This document shows positions 39,101-45,467 of a DNA stretch of 64,000 nt, piece after piece. The stretch spans positions 124,001 to 188,000 of the forward strand of contig NZ_VTZU01000002.1 of assembly GCF_008370685.1 (NCBI RefSeq). The letters run 5' to 3'. Both the position numbers and the translations under genes were made by a program. Source of the DNA: Aquimarina sp. RZ0 (GTDB taxonomy: Bacteria; Bacteroidota; Bacteroidia; Flavobacteriales; Flavobacteriaceae). The notes beneath the pieces are model-generated. The model made no database searches. It saw only the letters and a program-made list of their open reading frames with translations, and was not told the DNA's origin. Positions within the stretch are counted from its first letter, which is position 1. Every line of letters begins with the position of its first letter.

Positions 39101-40846
39101 AAAAATTACAGAAGCACTACGCGTATCGAATACTCCTTTTTGAAAAATGGCAGAACTGGCTGTCACTTCTTTATATGCCTTCAACAATCCATCTAACTGA
39201 GAAATGGTTAGTTCTTTGGCTGTTATCTCTGTTTTTTCGGTTCTAAACTTTCCTGTAGTAATATACCAAAGTAAATCTGCCGTAAAATCATACTCCATCA
39301 TCCATTCTGCAATGGCGCTCAAGGTTTGTATCAACCACAATCTATCTTCTATGCTTCCTTCTAAAAAGATATCGTAACAGTTTTGAGTACTTGGTTTTTC
39401 ATTAATTAAAGTAGTGTGTTGACTATATCTTACTATGCTAAAATCTTGCTCCAATACATCAAAAAGTGTATATACTTCTTCGTGAGTAACATCCAGTATT
39501 TCGGAAAGTTTTACAAAACGATATAAGAAACTCAATAAGAATTTCTTAGAAGTTGCTTTCATCCATAGATTGCTATTAACATCTGCATCATCTAATCTTT
39601 GTACGATTTTTTCCAAATCCATTTTAGAAATTCCCAATGCATGAGTTATTCGTTTTCTAAATGTGTCATTGTCTTCAGAGAATAAATCATCATGATACGT
39701 CAATTCAGAATACCCCTCATCAATATATTGTTGAGGAATCAGATAATTCTGATCACTAGCAATATACTGGCCGTCTTGCAATACATATTTAGTATTAAAA
39801 ACACTATTAAATACGTCCTGAGGCTCGTCTTGATCGGTATGCCCTACCTCATCGACAGTACTAATGATTCCCATTATTATAGTAACAGGAAGTTCTGTTT
39901 TCTTTTGAAGCTTTTGAACAACAGCTATAAGATGAAATGTTTCTAGATTGAGTTCTGTTTTTCCTGAAACTCTCAGGATGGTATCTAGATCTGTAAAGCT
40001 CATCCCTATTTTTTTAGCGAGACGAATAAACACGTTAGTGCGTTTAAACCATGCATAATCTAATGGTTTTTGATTTGCACCATCTTGGTATACCATCATT
40101 TCTTCGGTATCATCTAAAGTAGCATAGGTACTACCATTTCTATTAATAAAAAAACCTGATGCTAATCCCGCTTCAATTTCTTTATCCTCTAGTTTTTGAA
40201 ATAGTAATTCTCTAACTTCAACTCCTGTTAACCCTGTAGCTTCCATAAAAGAAGTTACATTAGACATTACTGATATAAAAGAAGTTCCAGAGTAATTATA
40301 ATAAGCCTCTATTTCATCACCATCATGATTATTATACCCAATAACGATTTCCCATTCTTCTGATGATAACCCTAAATACTCGCGTACAATTGCTACAGTA
40401 TCGAATTCTTGATTAGTTGCAAACAGCTTATGCAACTCTTCTGCAGAAATGCCCAAATATTTTAGATATAATTTTATTTCTTCTTCACTAAGATTAAAAG
40501 GGGTATTAAAAGGATATTTAACATTGGGTAAGATATTTTGATATACCTCTTCCTTATTTTCAGCCTCTGTTGTTTTACTACCAATTTTCTTTTCTAAAAT
40601 CTCATTTGCTATATTCAGAAAAGGTACTTCGGTATAGGTGTTTTCTTCATTTAATAATATTTCTCTAATATCAGATCTACGATTATTTACACCTGTATTT
40701 GATTCATTAAACTCGTCCTCCATTAATTGTAATAAATCTGCCAGATAGGCAGCAGGAGAATAAACAGATCTGGCATCTTCGCCTTTTTTAAAATCTAGAT
40801 CACCAAAAAGCTCTTGATAATCTGGTAAGTCGTTGTTATTATACAT
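27155..40846 (-). CDS. Giant TcA-like toxin subunit with ~30 hemopexin-like repeats (4563 aa)
   Basis: ATG 40846 (MYNNNDLPDYQELFG) is preferred over one 33 bp upstream because family proteins start near this point. Order (numbered from 40879): VRP1-type N-terminus with ARSVYSPAAYLADLLQLM (~35-55); alpha-helical shell to ~1230; a first block of about 23 hemopexin-like repeats, ~1235-2475 (IDAAFxxxxGxTYLFxxxQYxRYxx); the ABC-toxin N-terminal/neuraminidase-like region ~2480-3100; a second block of about six repeats ~3115-3495; the TcA trunk with FMEYWGRVEDRLFKIRHTLN (~3890); a coiled-coil pore region (~3960-4230) with a hydrophobic hairpin; and a TcB-binding end with YLPFEGTGAVSLWRLEL (~4406). 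Known TcA proteins form pentameric translocation channels of about 2500 residues; the extra length is the hemopexin repeats, probably receptor- or glycan-binding (inference). No TcB/TcC lies nearby. Confidence 0.9.
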   Translation of the reverse strand: MYNNNDLPDYQELFGDLDFKKGEDARSVYSPAAYLADLLQLMEDEFNESNTGVNNRRSDIREILLNEENTYTEVPFLNIANEILEKKIGSKTTEAENKEEVYQNILPNVKYPFNTPFNLSEEEIKLYLKYLGISAEELHKLFATNQEFDTVAIVREYLGLSSEEWEIVIGYNNHDGDEIEAYYNYSGTSFISVMSNVTSFMEATGLTGVEVRELLFQKLEDKEIEAGLASGFFINRNGSTYATLDDTEEMMVYQDGANQKPLDYAWFKRTNVFIRLAKKIGMSFTDLDTILRVSGKTELNLETFHLIAVVQKLQKKTELPVTIIMGIISTVDEVGHTDQDEPQDVFNSVFNTKYVLQDGQYIASDQNYLIPQQYIDEGYSELTYHDDLFSEDNDTFRKRITHALGISKMDLEKIVQRLDDADVNSNLWMKATSKKFLLSFLYRFVKLSEILDVTHEEVYTLFDVLEQDFSIVRYSQHTTLINEKPSTQNCYDIFLEGSIEDRLWLIQTLSAIAEWMMEYDFTADLLWYITTGKFRTEKTEITAKELTISQLDGLLKAYKEVTASSAIFQKGVFDTRSASVIFKILEQHDHMMCKPAHKMIHDRSDKAQKVAEKAILALGKVHPTDFQGLGLEEPLVEKIKKNLTYKGYVAENGIINIANLPEKAEDFKLETDFGYYLESVYEIIHKIYKNEEENIPEEDEVSFSIYLSDLRSLPLFEEELEELYDNLIFNHYIDEEGVVKYSNFFSDPENFNYFDVNTHIAEHSEEVYKLLKKQTEQFKDTQLKLTTGLFDELELSKVELEDLMYNLTFNGYTNEQGLVTDKEKLLSEDIESFRIALHFYPKRKAILKIIQDKVIQVQKTHLVTNTKTLNGIADIIISGWAFQDLQGDYLDGNMIVSETKNFFLDTENQNKLILGYYFEDATGAAIFQRMQSIIKIAETYQFINTPLENLNFSPQERNELTSLLIEIGVLSNTRHIAQDKIDYFLNSNNANVFSITGFEDFNKEIFFILQSISKEVKAAHQQIIDAIIDLETRQEDVLWEQLQSIFGLDKETLMIVSKHVFKGKKDIISAWMTPIMETANSLGKITKTPKNRAFTTSFQRIRQYSVLASKLQLGAKETEIAFKDQDLVAKYSENLELPEGVTSIDALLETEEFMYLFSNSEYWTYRAMDYALIDRYGIDLDKEESLQTEEEKEIIDLLEDDKRLRDQLEEDPIRKLFKKEGILDIDAAFMDKNGNTYIISGDHYHLWIKEGGSWTKRKNEFGKVDNAFTEIGKVDASYVDPLGRLFLFAEDMYVRYSDASASVIDSGYPKKTNAHWKHEGLGINLPEIFPDGLDAAFEGLDGETYFFRGNKFISSRDEIIKDVAEHWGKSKYDFKDIDAIDAAFTHNGITYVFVDDQVTAYMDCLENYEVRELEGFPKRIQDCFEGVPADFINGIDAAFVEKEQNGDVYGSENKIHFFKDDHTVAFAMDVMGSIIIDIEDSLSFEGISTIESIETIDAAMVGLDGYTYIFSDTNYIRYKTGNYKQVDEGYPRLISEDWEGLKTIKAAFVLDGKTYVFGRKGNKQVYVRYSTKDYKEIDKKEESKDSYITPIGNLLDVDEIEVFPADIVDNFWSLPQHLLDRGFKKPDAILNAHDGKTYLFSKKQVIEFDHINRWWSEPKNIYKQWPELPLGITKIDAALAGKDGKTYLFFNNQYIRFSDKSACHIDHGYPRTISKYWGYVKNNLIENCKVDAAVTLLSREDDEDLEGYDLEKVKTIHTYLFSGDQFFRYKEGDYSQVESGYPKPLKMLKEEPRFKALQDHMPNRVNALLVDERTVYLFDGTTCHVISEEKEERGEIYTKGEFQNIKTALIEEGAVYTLKGTQWEHISALEGETISKEDKFPKLLNEAPIDFTTNLDTVLQGADGNTYYFKGEKCYNTLLETEYYIKNQWGKPENAIYETEHIDTGFVGRDGNTYLFSGSQYYTYTGDSYIGVTMEEAPRRIFKHWAGLTEVAFAYVMDNKTYLFEKEDADGNFRYVIYHTDDYILEQPELYYGDFSFWGIPQAQQRAGFNTFDTILQHGDNLIFIKDQHFIRYHLLEQNWSYPQEIQLLYPGIRFNKTTFKNIQTAFKGTDGKMYFFDEACFVVGVNNNDGTYTYSKEDEVAYYWGLFENTLHDHIDAALVHQGVTYLFSGNQYVRYSGTIYTSVDEDYPKRIDKHLREETPFKHMTEEFQYELDKIYEGTTSGITAVITNNRNTYVFINDQLHVGSVNEYDVFTISQLQDRYNAFRDKGRIDAAFVKDNKTYLFCEDQYIVYTGNKYHTIDAGYPKFIEESLATTLGIADLPKNFRYGIDATYVADNSVIVFRDENRYVLGNTISTQDISDYVEVDNNFEGSTTIDAAYVDDQGKLYVFKDNQFICYSDTDQLFSCEDEASKFVDPSYPKLIKDHKLHLPNQFSSGINGAFTLEDKLYTTKGNLYAVSKKGKMYDHQNFYPQRFDKRWGDWSDYLVMDIYLLARLMDLNNRFSSSEETLISVLSDRGYTKEPYYMLAEIFGFDKEEIRWVKQQNAFLSPTNAIEQDITIETIIKLFDILSTTERIKVDVKALYQNVWQVLYEVGRDVKSAAANIYAMLAEVDYNDNYVTLFDQIDRELNVIKRDALVPYAVANDDEVENTRDLYQKLLIDTQMEGDATTSRIKEATMAIQLFFHRYFLNLEETELKGNLKEHEREALRQQWEWMRNYRVWEANRKVFLYPENYIRPELRDEDQKTPAFETLEQDLMQEEITEASVERIYKKYLDEFTEVSRLKIVGGYLYDGVSIDEGNSTEINKRLVVLGRTKTDPYRYYYRFGNFINGETNNNSWEPWEAVNITIESDRVYPVYAFNKVFIFWTRVEPVPNEDTSSTTITDNDDGTTHEISSEEGENKYTTRIYYSYYNLNKEWIQPQLLKTSFEEDVTGNGDLVTIDHLLSNGQIVDVELFVEHSSKLGDEDHDNIIISCKYTRVLVDNFIDSELLGFPIFYPFLKSVTRAFNLTPELYSQKNTDPVDFDTKGKETFERLFDEGSIEDDNVVTLHTSEESIDAPWFAYDHKGGSFLCKPDIATLDLNNWPVNIGNAQNNDQTPGISSIDAAFSDGNNDYYFSGENYFLNNNTVGESIESKFGKIKSFTTVSAAFTHNDCAYLFDNSHFVKYTDDDYDTIEEGFPKDNNLSIVLQELGANNYNGIDVEGYVVISAYNIQDEVYFNVEKNGDFMDLRLDSSGSLTENPFVDTTTPAKEWNSALAFSYSGDQYVIGFLFEDDAQRVHVYKNGVRQTFTQGDEITDSPEVFREITAVFSGVEGDDHLYIFSNDTYIKIDKDKDQEVINTMISDWSDEESPIDEDWKKGNKNSFDTYKIDAAYISYDKLFLLLGDQYIRFTITSGTIDDEMDSGYPKSLPDGIQDLGAAFSLGGNVHFFKEDQYYTLSGTDEPDALENPKPIKGNWGNIPKSFRKDMDAALNRGSELLFFKGNEYIKYENIGNDNKAKPFEIEEVHYEIIRLTSSTAKDFNRLLFTGSIDALLQLSTQQIDEEPAFSFEDKNATTIKVKDNYVQSLPVSSHIDYNSANGIYYWEVFFHAPFLIAMSLNTDQKFEEAKKWYEHIYDPTAAKYFWKFLPFQAVDIDALIEPAKVLVKELNSTALEGNIDNLAAELKTYDDEFLGMSTEHAISDLEDFLDNSVYLSEALEIVKNAINDDTDSESPEQQLLEILQLIQRLPENYALMQNTEEQITSYLNDPFDPHAIAGLRHIAYRKAIVMHYIDNLLDWGDMLFRQYTRESINEARMLYVLAYDLLGTKPENLGEKALSEDQNYEHLAHNIGEDTYDFLFLLDLENDGEAIYDSLTFAGQQHDTLATLNASVINPYFHIPENQVFMEYWGRVEDRLFKIRHTLNIMGQKQPLPLFQPPIDPMALVSAIAGGASLSSTLSMLYTMVPHYRFSYMIEKAKEYTERVSQFGGELLGTIEKKDAEEMELLRNKQEGLILALSTQIKEDQIREANYQIKSLEESLDGAKNQRDHYQRLLDNGMLSEEEVQIALMITGTILMGTAAALKIASTISYLLPQVLIGPFIAGTQAGGRQLGDALDKGGEALEITGETLMTAGEIAGIYAQHKRSEEDWELQKAMAESEIKQLEYQIMGAQIQKAIARRELQIHDQEIKNNKAIEKFMKQKFSNLELYNWMSSKLSGLFYQTYKMAHDIAKKAEKAFVFETGTKEAEIQFIGGTYWDSQKKGLLSGETLGVDLAKMEKAYIEQDSRGMEITKNISMLELDPLAFIQLKMKGVCEFRLTEELFDQDFPGHYNRQMKTISLAFDIGEGKTINATLTQLNNKLVMEPDPKAVKYLLNPKGDQPLTIRTDWKVNQQIALSYVDQYTENNGMFELRYDDARYLPFEGTGAVSLWRLELHGKSGSYDINDLLDVTIKLRYTAEQGGTAFANSVKGALKPYRATSFFDLAYTFPEQWNELMIGESNTMELTFTRDMFPGMTGSKVMGVMVRYQYEDGGSATFELNDELKLTNNQYLEASNLNIARNGSNWKFTVKGDKSQITNVEMVVIYKAKV

Positions 40847-41016
40847 CTTATATAAATATTTTAAAATTAAATCGGGCAAAAAGAATCCTAATCCTTCCTA
40901 AAAAGGAGAACACTATTGACCTAAATATTTTGGATAAATTAATTGGGGATTACTGTGAAAGTTATTCTAGCGGAGTAGTTATTAGAAAAAAATAAACAGT
41001 ATCGTCTAGCTAATAC

Positions 41017-41460
41017 TTACAAGGTTTTTACTTGCTGTACATGAGGCTCTTTGTTTTGGGTATGTTCTACATATCGCACTAATAACTTGCTTCTAATAGC
41101 CACCGCTTTTTTATGTACTTCTTTTATATACTCATCATCATTCTTAAAAATTTTTGAACATTCGTTTATAAAATGTTTTTGAGTCATTGCTGCAATTTGA
41201 ATCGCTGAGTGAATATTTTTTTTTAGGAGCGCTTTTATTATTTTGGGATTATCTTCTCCTAAGACTCTTACCATCCGTTGATACCCTTTTACTTTTTTTA
41301 ACACATCTTCTTGACTATCTTCTACCCCCTTCCAATTAAGGGTGTCGTTTACTTTTTTATCAACTAAGTTTATCGTTTGCCAATCGATCTTTTTGTTTTG
41401 CCTAAGAAACTTATTAAGCCTTTCAAAACTAACATCCTTTTTTATCTCTTTCTGTGCCAT
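41017..41460 (-). CDS. Small TcA-linker-like protein upstream of the giant toxin gene
   Basis: I start at ATG 41460 (MAQKEIKKDVSFERLNKF); the longer frame would need a TTG at 41526. The middle, VKGYQRMVRVLGEDNPKIIK then KKNIHSAIQIAAMTQKHFI, matches a helical linker (LQRVFRLTPRYEAMxxLL..G..SAHAIARMxxxxF) found near the N-terminus of many TcA-like proteins. The linker is not seen in the giant protein, so the N-terminal part of an ancestral TcA may now be a separate 147-residue polypeptide. It lies 170 bp upstream, same strand, probably first in the operon. Confidence 0.6.
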   Translation of the reverse strand: MAQKEIKKDVSFERLNKFLRQNKKIDWQTINLVDKKVNDTLNWKGVEDSQEDVLKKVKGYQRMVRVLGEDNPKIIKALLKKNIHSAIQIAAMTQKHFINECSKIFKNDDEYIKEVHKKAVAIRSKLLVRYVEHTQNKEPHVQQVKTL

Positions 41461-41722
41461 ATTATTTTGATTTTTTGAATACATTATCCTGTAATTGCTG
41501 TCTAACAATGGTTCAAATTTGTTCAATTATCATCCTAAAAAGAAAAGTAATGAGTGAATGGACTAATATATTGAGTGTATATCACTTATAAATGAGTAAA
41601 ACGTTTTACATTTTTACTTTCAAAGTATGACATATAAGATCCTAAGAATGAAAAACGTAACCAGTATGTACGGTTTAGTAAACATCTATATTCGTCAGGA
41701 ATTTAAGACAGATTATGTATTA

Positions 41723-41882
41723 TACGATTTATAACTAAAAATTTCGCATATTCATCGTTTCTTTTTCCTTTCTACTTCGTTTAAAAAATAAACCGTAGCT
41801 ATAGCTATGCTTGATTTTTTTGCCTTGCATAAAGAAAAAATAATTCAATGAATTTATACGAATTTTTTAATCACAAATCGTA
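41723..41882 (+). mobile_element. 160-bp palindromic MITE, copy 3
   Basis: Complete element with ends TACGATTTATAAC and CACAAATCGTA, flanked by exact 3-bp duplications TTA (41720-41722) and TTA (41883-41885). It lies in the 590-bp gap between the Tc locus and the divergent 182-residue gene; no gene is seen in the rest of that gap. Confidence 0.9.
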
Positions 41883-42052
41883 TTAGAATGTTCTCATTAA
41901 GATTTAAAGCATAGTACGGGTTAAAGAAATTATGAAAACTTTATAACCCTATACTAATAAATAGTAATACATTATACTTTGAATAATCAACCAAACCAAA
42001 TTTTCATAAAATAGTCATACGCCATTTTAACTTCTTAAAACTTATACATATC

Positions 42053-42601
42053 ATGGAAAATATAATGACAAAAAAACCGGATACTATTAACCTCACTAAT
42101 CCCCAACAATTAATATTTGTTCTTCTTTCTGAAACATTAAAAAAAGTTGTCACCGATTTTAAAACCACTAAAGGAACAATGAGCGAACCTTTGCCTACAG
42201 ATGGTTTAGTAATTACGAATATAATAGGCATACCAAAATTTACCTCTAATCAAGAGATTAAGTTTGTTTTGGAATCGCAAGAAGAATCAATTCAACTCTG
42301 TTATATCTGGTTTCAAAATATAATTAAGTCTGGAAGAAATAATTCCATTCAATGGTCCTCCGTTTTTAAAAACATATCATCTGACGAATCATGTACCATA
42401 CCTCCTGATAATTCACTTTATGTTGCTCCTAATAAATCAGGCGATGATAAAAATACCGTTTCGTTAACTGTTCAGGATAATATTGGGGACGAAGAATATA
42501 ATTTATATTACACCATTTTGTTTTCATATACTCTCAAAAACAATGCTAAATTCTTTTTCAGTATTGATCCTTTGATGAAAATAAGTTCTAGTACAGTTTA
42601 A
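42053..42601 (+). CDS. Unknown-family protein, tandem paralogue 1 (182 aa)
   Basis: This soluble 182-residue protein has no signal peptide. It shares with the next gene the start MENIMTKKPDTINLT, IIGIPKF, QLCYIWFQN, DNSLYVAP, YYTILFSYT and an almost identical end FFFSIDPLMKISSST. Predicted all-beta with alternating strands. No family is recognised. The upstream 130 bp also resembles that of the second copy (AAAGAAATTATGAAAAC vs AAAGAAATTAAGAAAAC), so a ~1034-bp unit including the promoter was duplicated. Confidence 0.7.
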   Translation: MENIMTKKPDTINLTNPQQLIFVLLSETLKKVVTDFKTTKGTMSEPLPTDGLVITNIIGIPKFTSNQEIKFVLESQEESIQLCYIWFQNIIKSGRNNSIQWSSVFKNISSDESCTIPPDNSLYVAPNKSGDDKNTVSLTVQDNIGDEEYNLYYTILFSYTLKNNAKFFFSIDPLMKISSSTV

Positions 42602-43086
42602 TTTTAGAATCTATAAAAGCTTATTCAAGTTTAGACTAGCGTTTATTTTTAGTTTTGGTTCATTAGAAATTATTATTTTTCAAAAAACTAAACTTCTTGT
42701 TAACTTCGTATCTATTTTAGAGTATGTTTAAAAAGAATACAAATTGAAAATCAATAGTTTAAGGTTCTGAGGACACTTGAAATGATGAGAATATTGAGAT
42801 ATTTTAATTATTTGAAGTAAGCTCACGGTTCTTAAAATATTTGTTTTCAGGAAGTAAGGTTTTTAAACAAGCTCTTAAATACAAAGAGGCCGTCACAAAA
42901 AAGCAGTCGAAAATCCTAAACATTCATAGAATAGATAATTAAACCGAGATACTACTCCGTTTAAAGAAATTAAGAAAACTTTATATGGATATAATGATAA
43001 GTGTTAATGTCTTATATTTACTCTAACAAATCTAACTCCTTTCTTATAGCAATAGAAGTTTTAAACTCTTAAATCTCACACACATC

Positions 43087-43638
43087 ATGGAAAATCTAAC
43101 GACCATAAAACCAGATAGTATTAATCCCACGAGTCCTAGTGAAGTAACGTTTTGTCTTTATACGCAAGTAATGCATAGAGCTTTGAATCATTTTAATACC
43201 AAAATTGGTACAATGTCCTCACCTATTTCAATAGATAGCTTAGTAGAACAAAATATTAAAGGGATACCTCAGTTCTGTCCCAGTGACGTATTTAAGATAA
43301 CATTACAACTTGAAAATGTTACTAAGGGTGAACAAATTCAACTTTATTATATAAAAATTCAAAATGGGAGTAAGTCTAGTGACCCTAATATTTCTTGGGA
43401 TTCAATTTTTCAGAACACTACAGAACCTCAATTTACTCAAGCACCTGATGGTTCACTTTTTATAACCCCTTCTTCATCAGATGGCAGTACTGCTTGTAGT
43501 ATTTCATTGACTATTAACGATACCATTACTGTTGGATATGATTTATTATATACAATTTTGTTTTCTTATACGAATCCTAATGGCAAGTCATTTTTTTTTA
43601 GTATCGATCCTTTGATGAAAATAAGTTCTAGTACTTGA
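43087..43638 (+). CDS. Unknown-family protein, tandem paralogue 2 (183 aa)
   Basis: Second copy of the pair: MENLTTIKPDSINPTSPSE, KGIPQFCPSD, QLYYIKIQNG, DGSLFITPSSSDGS, LLYTILFSYT, then the shared end FFFSIDPLMKISSST. The 3' ends are nearly identical at DNA level (TGATGAAAATAAGTTCTAG), more so than the middle, hinting at recent gene conversion or strong constraint. It ends 7 bp before the histidine kinase gene, so the three following genes probably form one transcript. The 485-bp gap between the two copies contains duplicated leader DNA and nothing else obvious. Confidence 0.7.
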   Translation: MENLTTIKPDSINPTSPSEVTFCLYTQVMHRALNHFNTKIGTMSSPISIDSLVEQNIKGIPQFCPSDVFKITLQLENVTKGEQIQLYYIKIQNGSKSSDPNISWDSIFQNTTEPQFTQAPDGSLFITPSSSDGSTACSISLTINDTITVGYDLLYTILFSYTNPNGKSFFFSIDPLMKISSST

Positions 43639-43645
43639 TCTTAGA

Positions 43646-45442
43646 ATGAATAAAAATAGTATTAAAATTAAACAAGTTTTATTTCTATCTCTATTTCTGA
43701 TTTTTAATACATCTTTTTCTCAAACCACAAAAATTGTTGATAGCCTTATTACCGTTTTAAAGGTGAAAACCCTATCAAAAAAGGAACGGTCAAAAAGTTT
43801 AAGTTTACTTGCTTTTAACCATCAAGATTTAGATACAGCATTATTTTTAGCTAAACAATCTTTAAAAATTGCTGCAGAAATAAAAGATCCTTTATTACAA
43901 GGAAATGCTCTTGAAGAGATTAGTCATGTCGAAAGGAGGTTAGGAAATAACAGCAAATCATTTGAAGCCTCTTTAAAGGCTTTAAAAATTTATGAATCAT
44001 TAAAATTAATAGAACATCAATCCGCCAGTTATGCACAATTGGCCAGTAATTATATTAGTGATAAAGAGTATAAAATGGCTATTCTATATTTGAAGAAATC
44101 TTTGGATATCTATAGCAATTCTGACAATTTAAAGAATTATGCTATTACAACCCTTAACCTTGGAGAAGCATATCGATTGGCAGGGCACTTGGATAGTGCT
44201 ACTACTTGTTTTCGACAAACAATAAAATATAATGATCAAATAAAAAATGAATTGATTTCTGGGTATTCTCTTGGCAACTTAGGTATGGTATACGCTGCCC
44301 AAAACGAATTTGGTATTGCAAAAAAAAGCTTAGATACAGCTATTCTTACTCTCGGGAAATTAGGGGACCTATACTCAACATCAATATATTTGGCCGAGTT
44401 AGGAGAAATTTATAGCAAACAGAAGAAACCTGAACTTGCCGAAAAAAAATATCTGGAAGCCATGAAAATGGCCAAAGAAGCAGGATTAAAAGAACAAATT
44501 AGAGATTTCAGTGCGATACTCCGTTCTTTTTATGAAGAAAGACAAGCATATGAAAAAGCGCTGCTGTATCAAAAAATGTTTCAAACCTATCAGGATAGTC
44601 TTGTTAACAAGGAGAATATTCAAAAAATAGAGCAACTAAAATCCGGTTATGAAATCGACAAGCGAGAATCTAAAATAGCACTTCTTAATACCATCAATAC
44701 GAATCAAAAATTCGCCGTTGTCTCATTAATTATAGGAGTGATAATATTACTTCTTTTTGCTTATTTGCTTTATCGTATTAATAAAAAGATCAAAAGGACT
44801 AATATTATTTTATCTGATCAAAAAGAAATTATTACCAAACGAGAACAAGAAAAAGCATTATTGTTAAGAGAATTGAATCATCGCGTAAAAAACAACTTAC
44901 AGATGATTTCGAGCTTACTTAATCTTCAAAGTCATGAACTTACAGGGCACCCGGCAAAAGATGCTATTGTTTCTGGAAAATATAGAGTAGAAGCGCTATC
45001 ACTTGTACACAGGAAATTATATCAGGAAGGTGTAGATACTAAAATCATGATGAAAGAATATTTAGAAGAATTGGTATTAGGGCTTTTTCATGGATATGAT
45101 GCAAAGTTTAATCCTCATTTTGATATTATTAATATTGGAATTCATGTAGATGTGGCTATCCCATTAGCGCTAATTATTAATGAACTGGTCACAAATTCAC
45201 TCAAATACGCCTATAAAAAAACAAAGCATCCGACACTTCAGATAATAGTATTAAAAGAAGTCGAAGATTATTTACATATACAAATAATAGATAATGGAAT
45301 AGGTTTTGATATTAAAAAAAGTGGAGAAAACAATTCTTTTGGGATTAAACTTATCACTTCTTTGGTTGAACAATTAGAAGGGGTAATAATACAAAAAAAT
45401 AGTAAGGGAACGCATTGGGATATCAACCTGAAAATAACATAA
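43646..45442 (+). CDS. TPR sensor histidine kinase (HisKA_2 type)
   Basis: This 598-residue protein has a signal/anchor (LFLSLFLIFNTSFSQ), an extracytoplasmic TPR array (about residues 60-330, e.g. AILYLKKSLDIYSNSD), one membrane helix (FAVVSLIIGVIILLLFAYLL, ~355-375), a coiled coil, the dimerisation/phosphoacceptor motif LLRELNHRVKNNLQMISSLL with His412, and an HATPase domain (INELVTNSLKYAYKK, IIDNGIGFDIKK). This is the HisKA_2/HWE-like class typical of flavobacterial kinases paired with LytTR regulators. It is followed 25 bp later by that regulator. The input signal is unknown; the 183-residue protein encoded just upstream is a candidate. Confidence 0.92.
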   Translation: MNKNSIKIKQVLFLSLFLIFNTSFSQTTKIVDSLITVLKVKTLSKKERSKSLSLLAFNHQDLDTALFLAKQSLKIAAEIKDPLLQGNALEEISHVERRLGNNSKSFEASLKALKIYESLKLIEHQSASYAQLASNYISDKEYKMAILYLKKSLDIYSNSDNLKNYAITTLNLGEAYRLAGHLDSATTCFRQTIKYNDQIKNELISGYSLGNLGMVYAAQNEFGIAKKSLDTAILTLGKLGDLYSTSIYLAELGEIYSKQKKPELAEKKYLEAMKMAKEAGLKEQIRDFSAILRSFYEERQAYEKALLYQKMFQTYQDSLVNKENIQKIEQLKSGYEIDKRESKIALLNTINTNQKFAVVSLIIGVIILLLFAYLLYRINKKIKRTNIILSDQKEIITKREQEKALLLRELNHRVKNNLQMISSLLNLQSHELTGHPAKDAIVSGKYRVEALSLVHRKLYQEGVDTKIMMKEYLEELVLGLFHGYDAKFNPHFDIINIGIHVDVAIPLALIINELVTNSLKYAYKKTKHPTLQIIVLKEVEDYLHIQIIDNGIGFDIKKSGENNSFGIKLITSLVEQLEGVIIQKNSKGTHWDINLKIT

Positions 45443-45467
45443 TTTTATAATATACCCTAGAAATATT

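Noticed and set aside
18087..41460. RHS-repeat TcB/TcC genes expected beside TcA
   Set aside because: No protein in the window shows RHS/YD repeats or a TcC core; recorded as absent.
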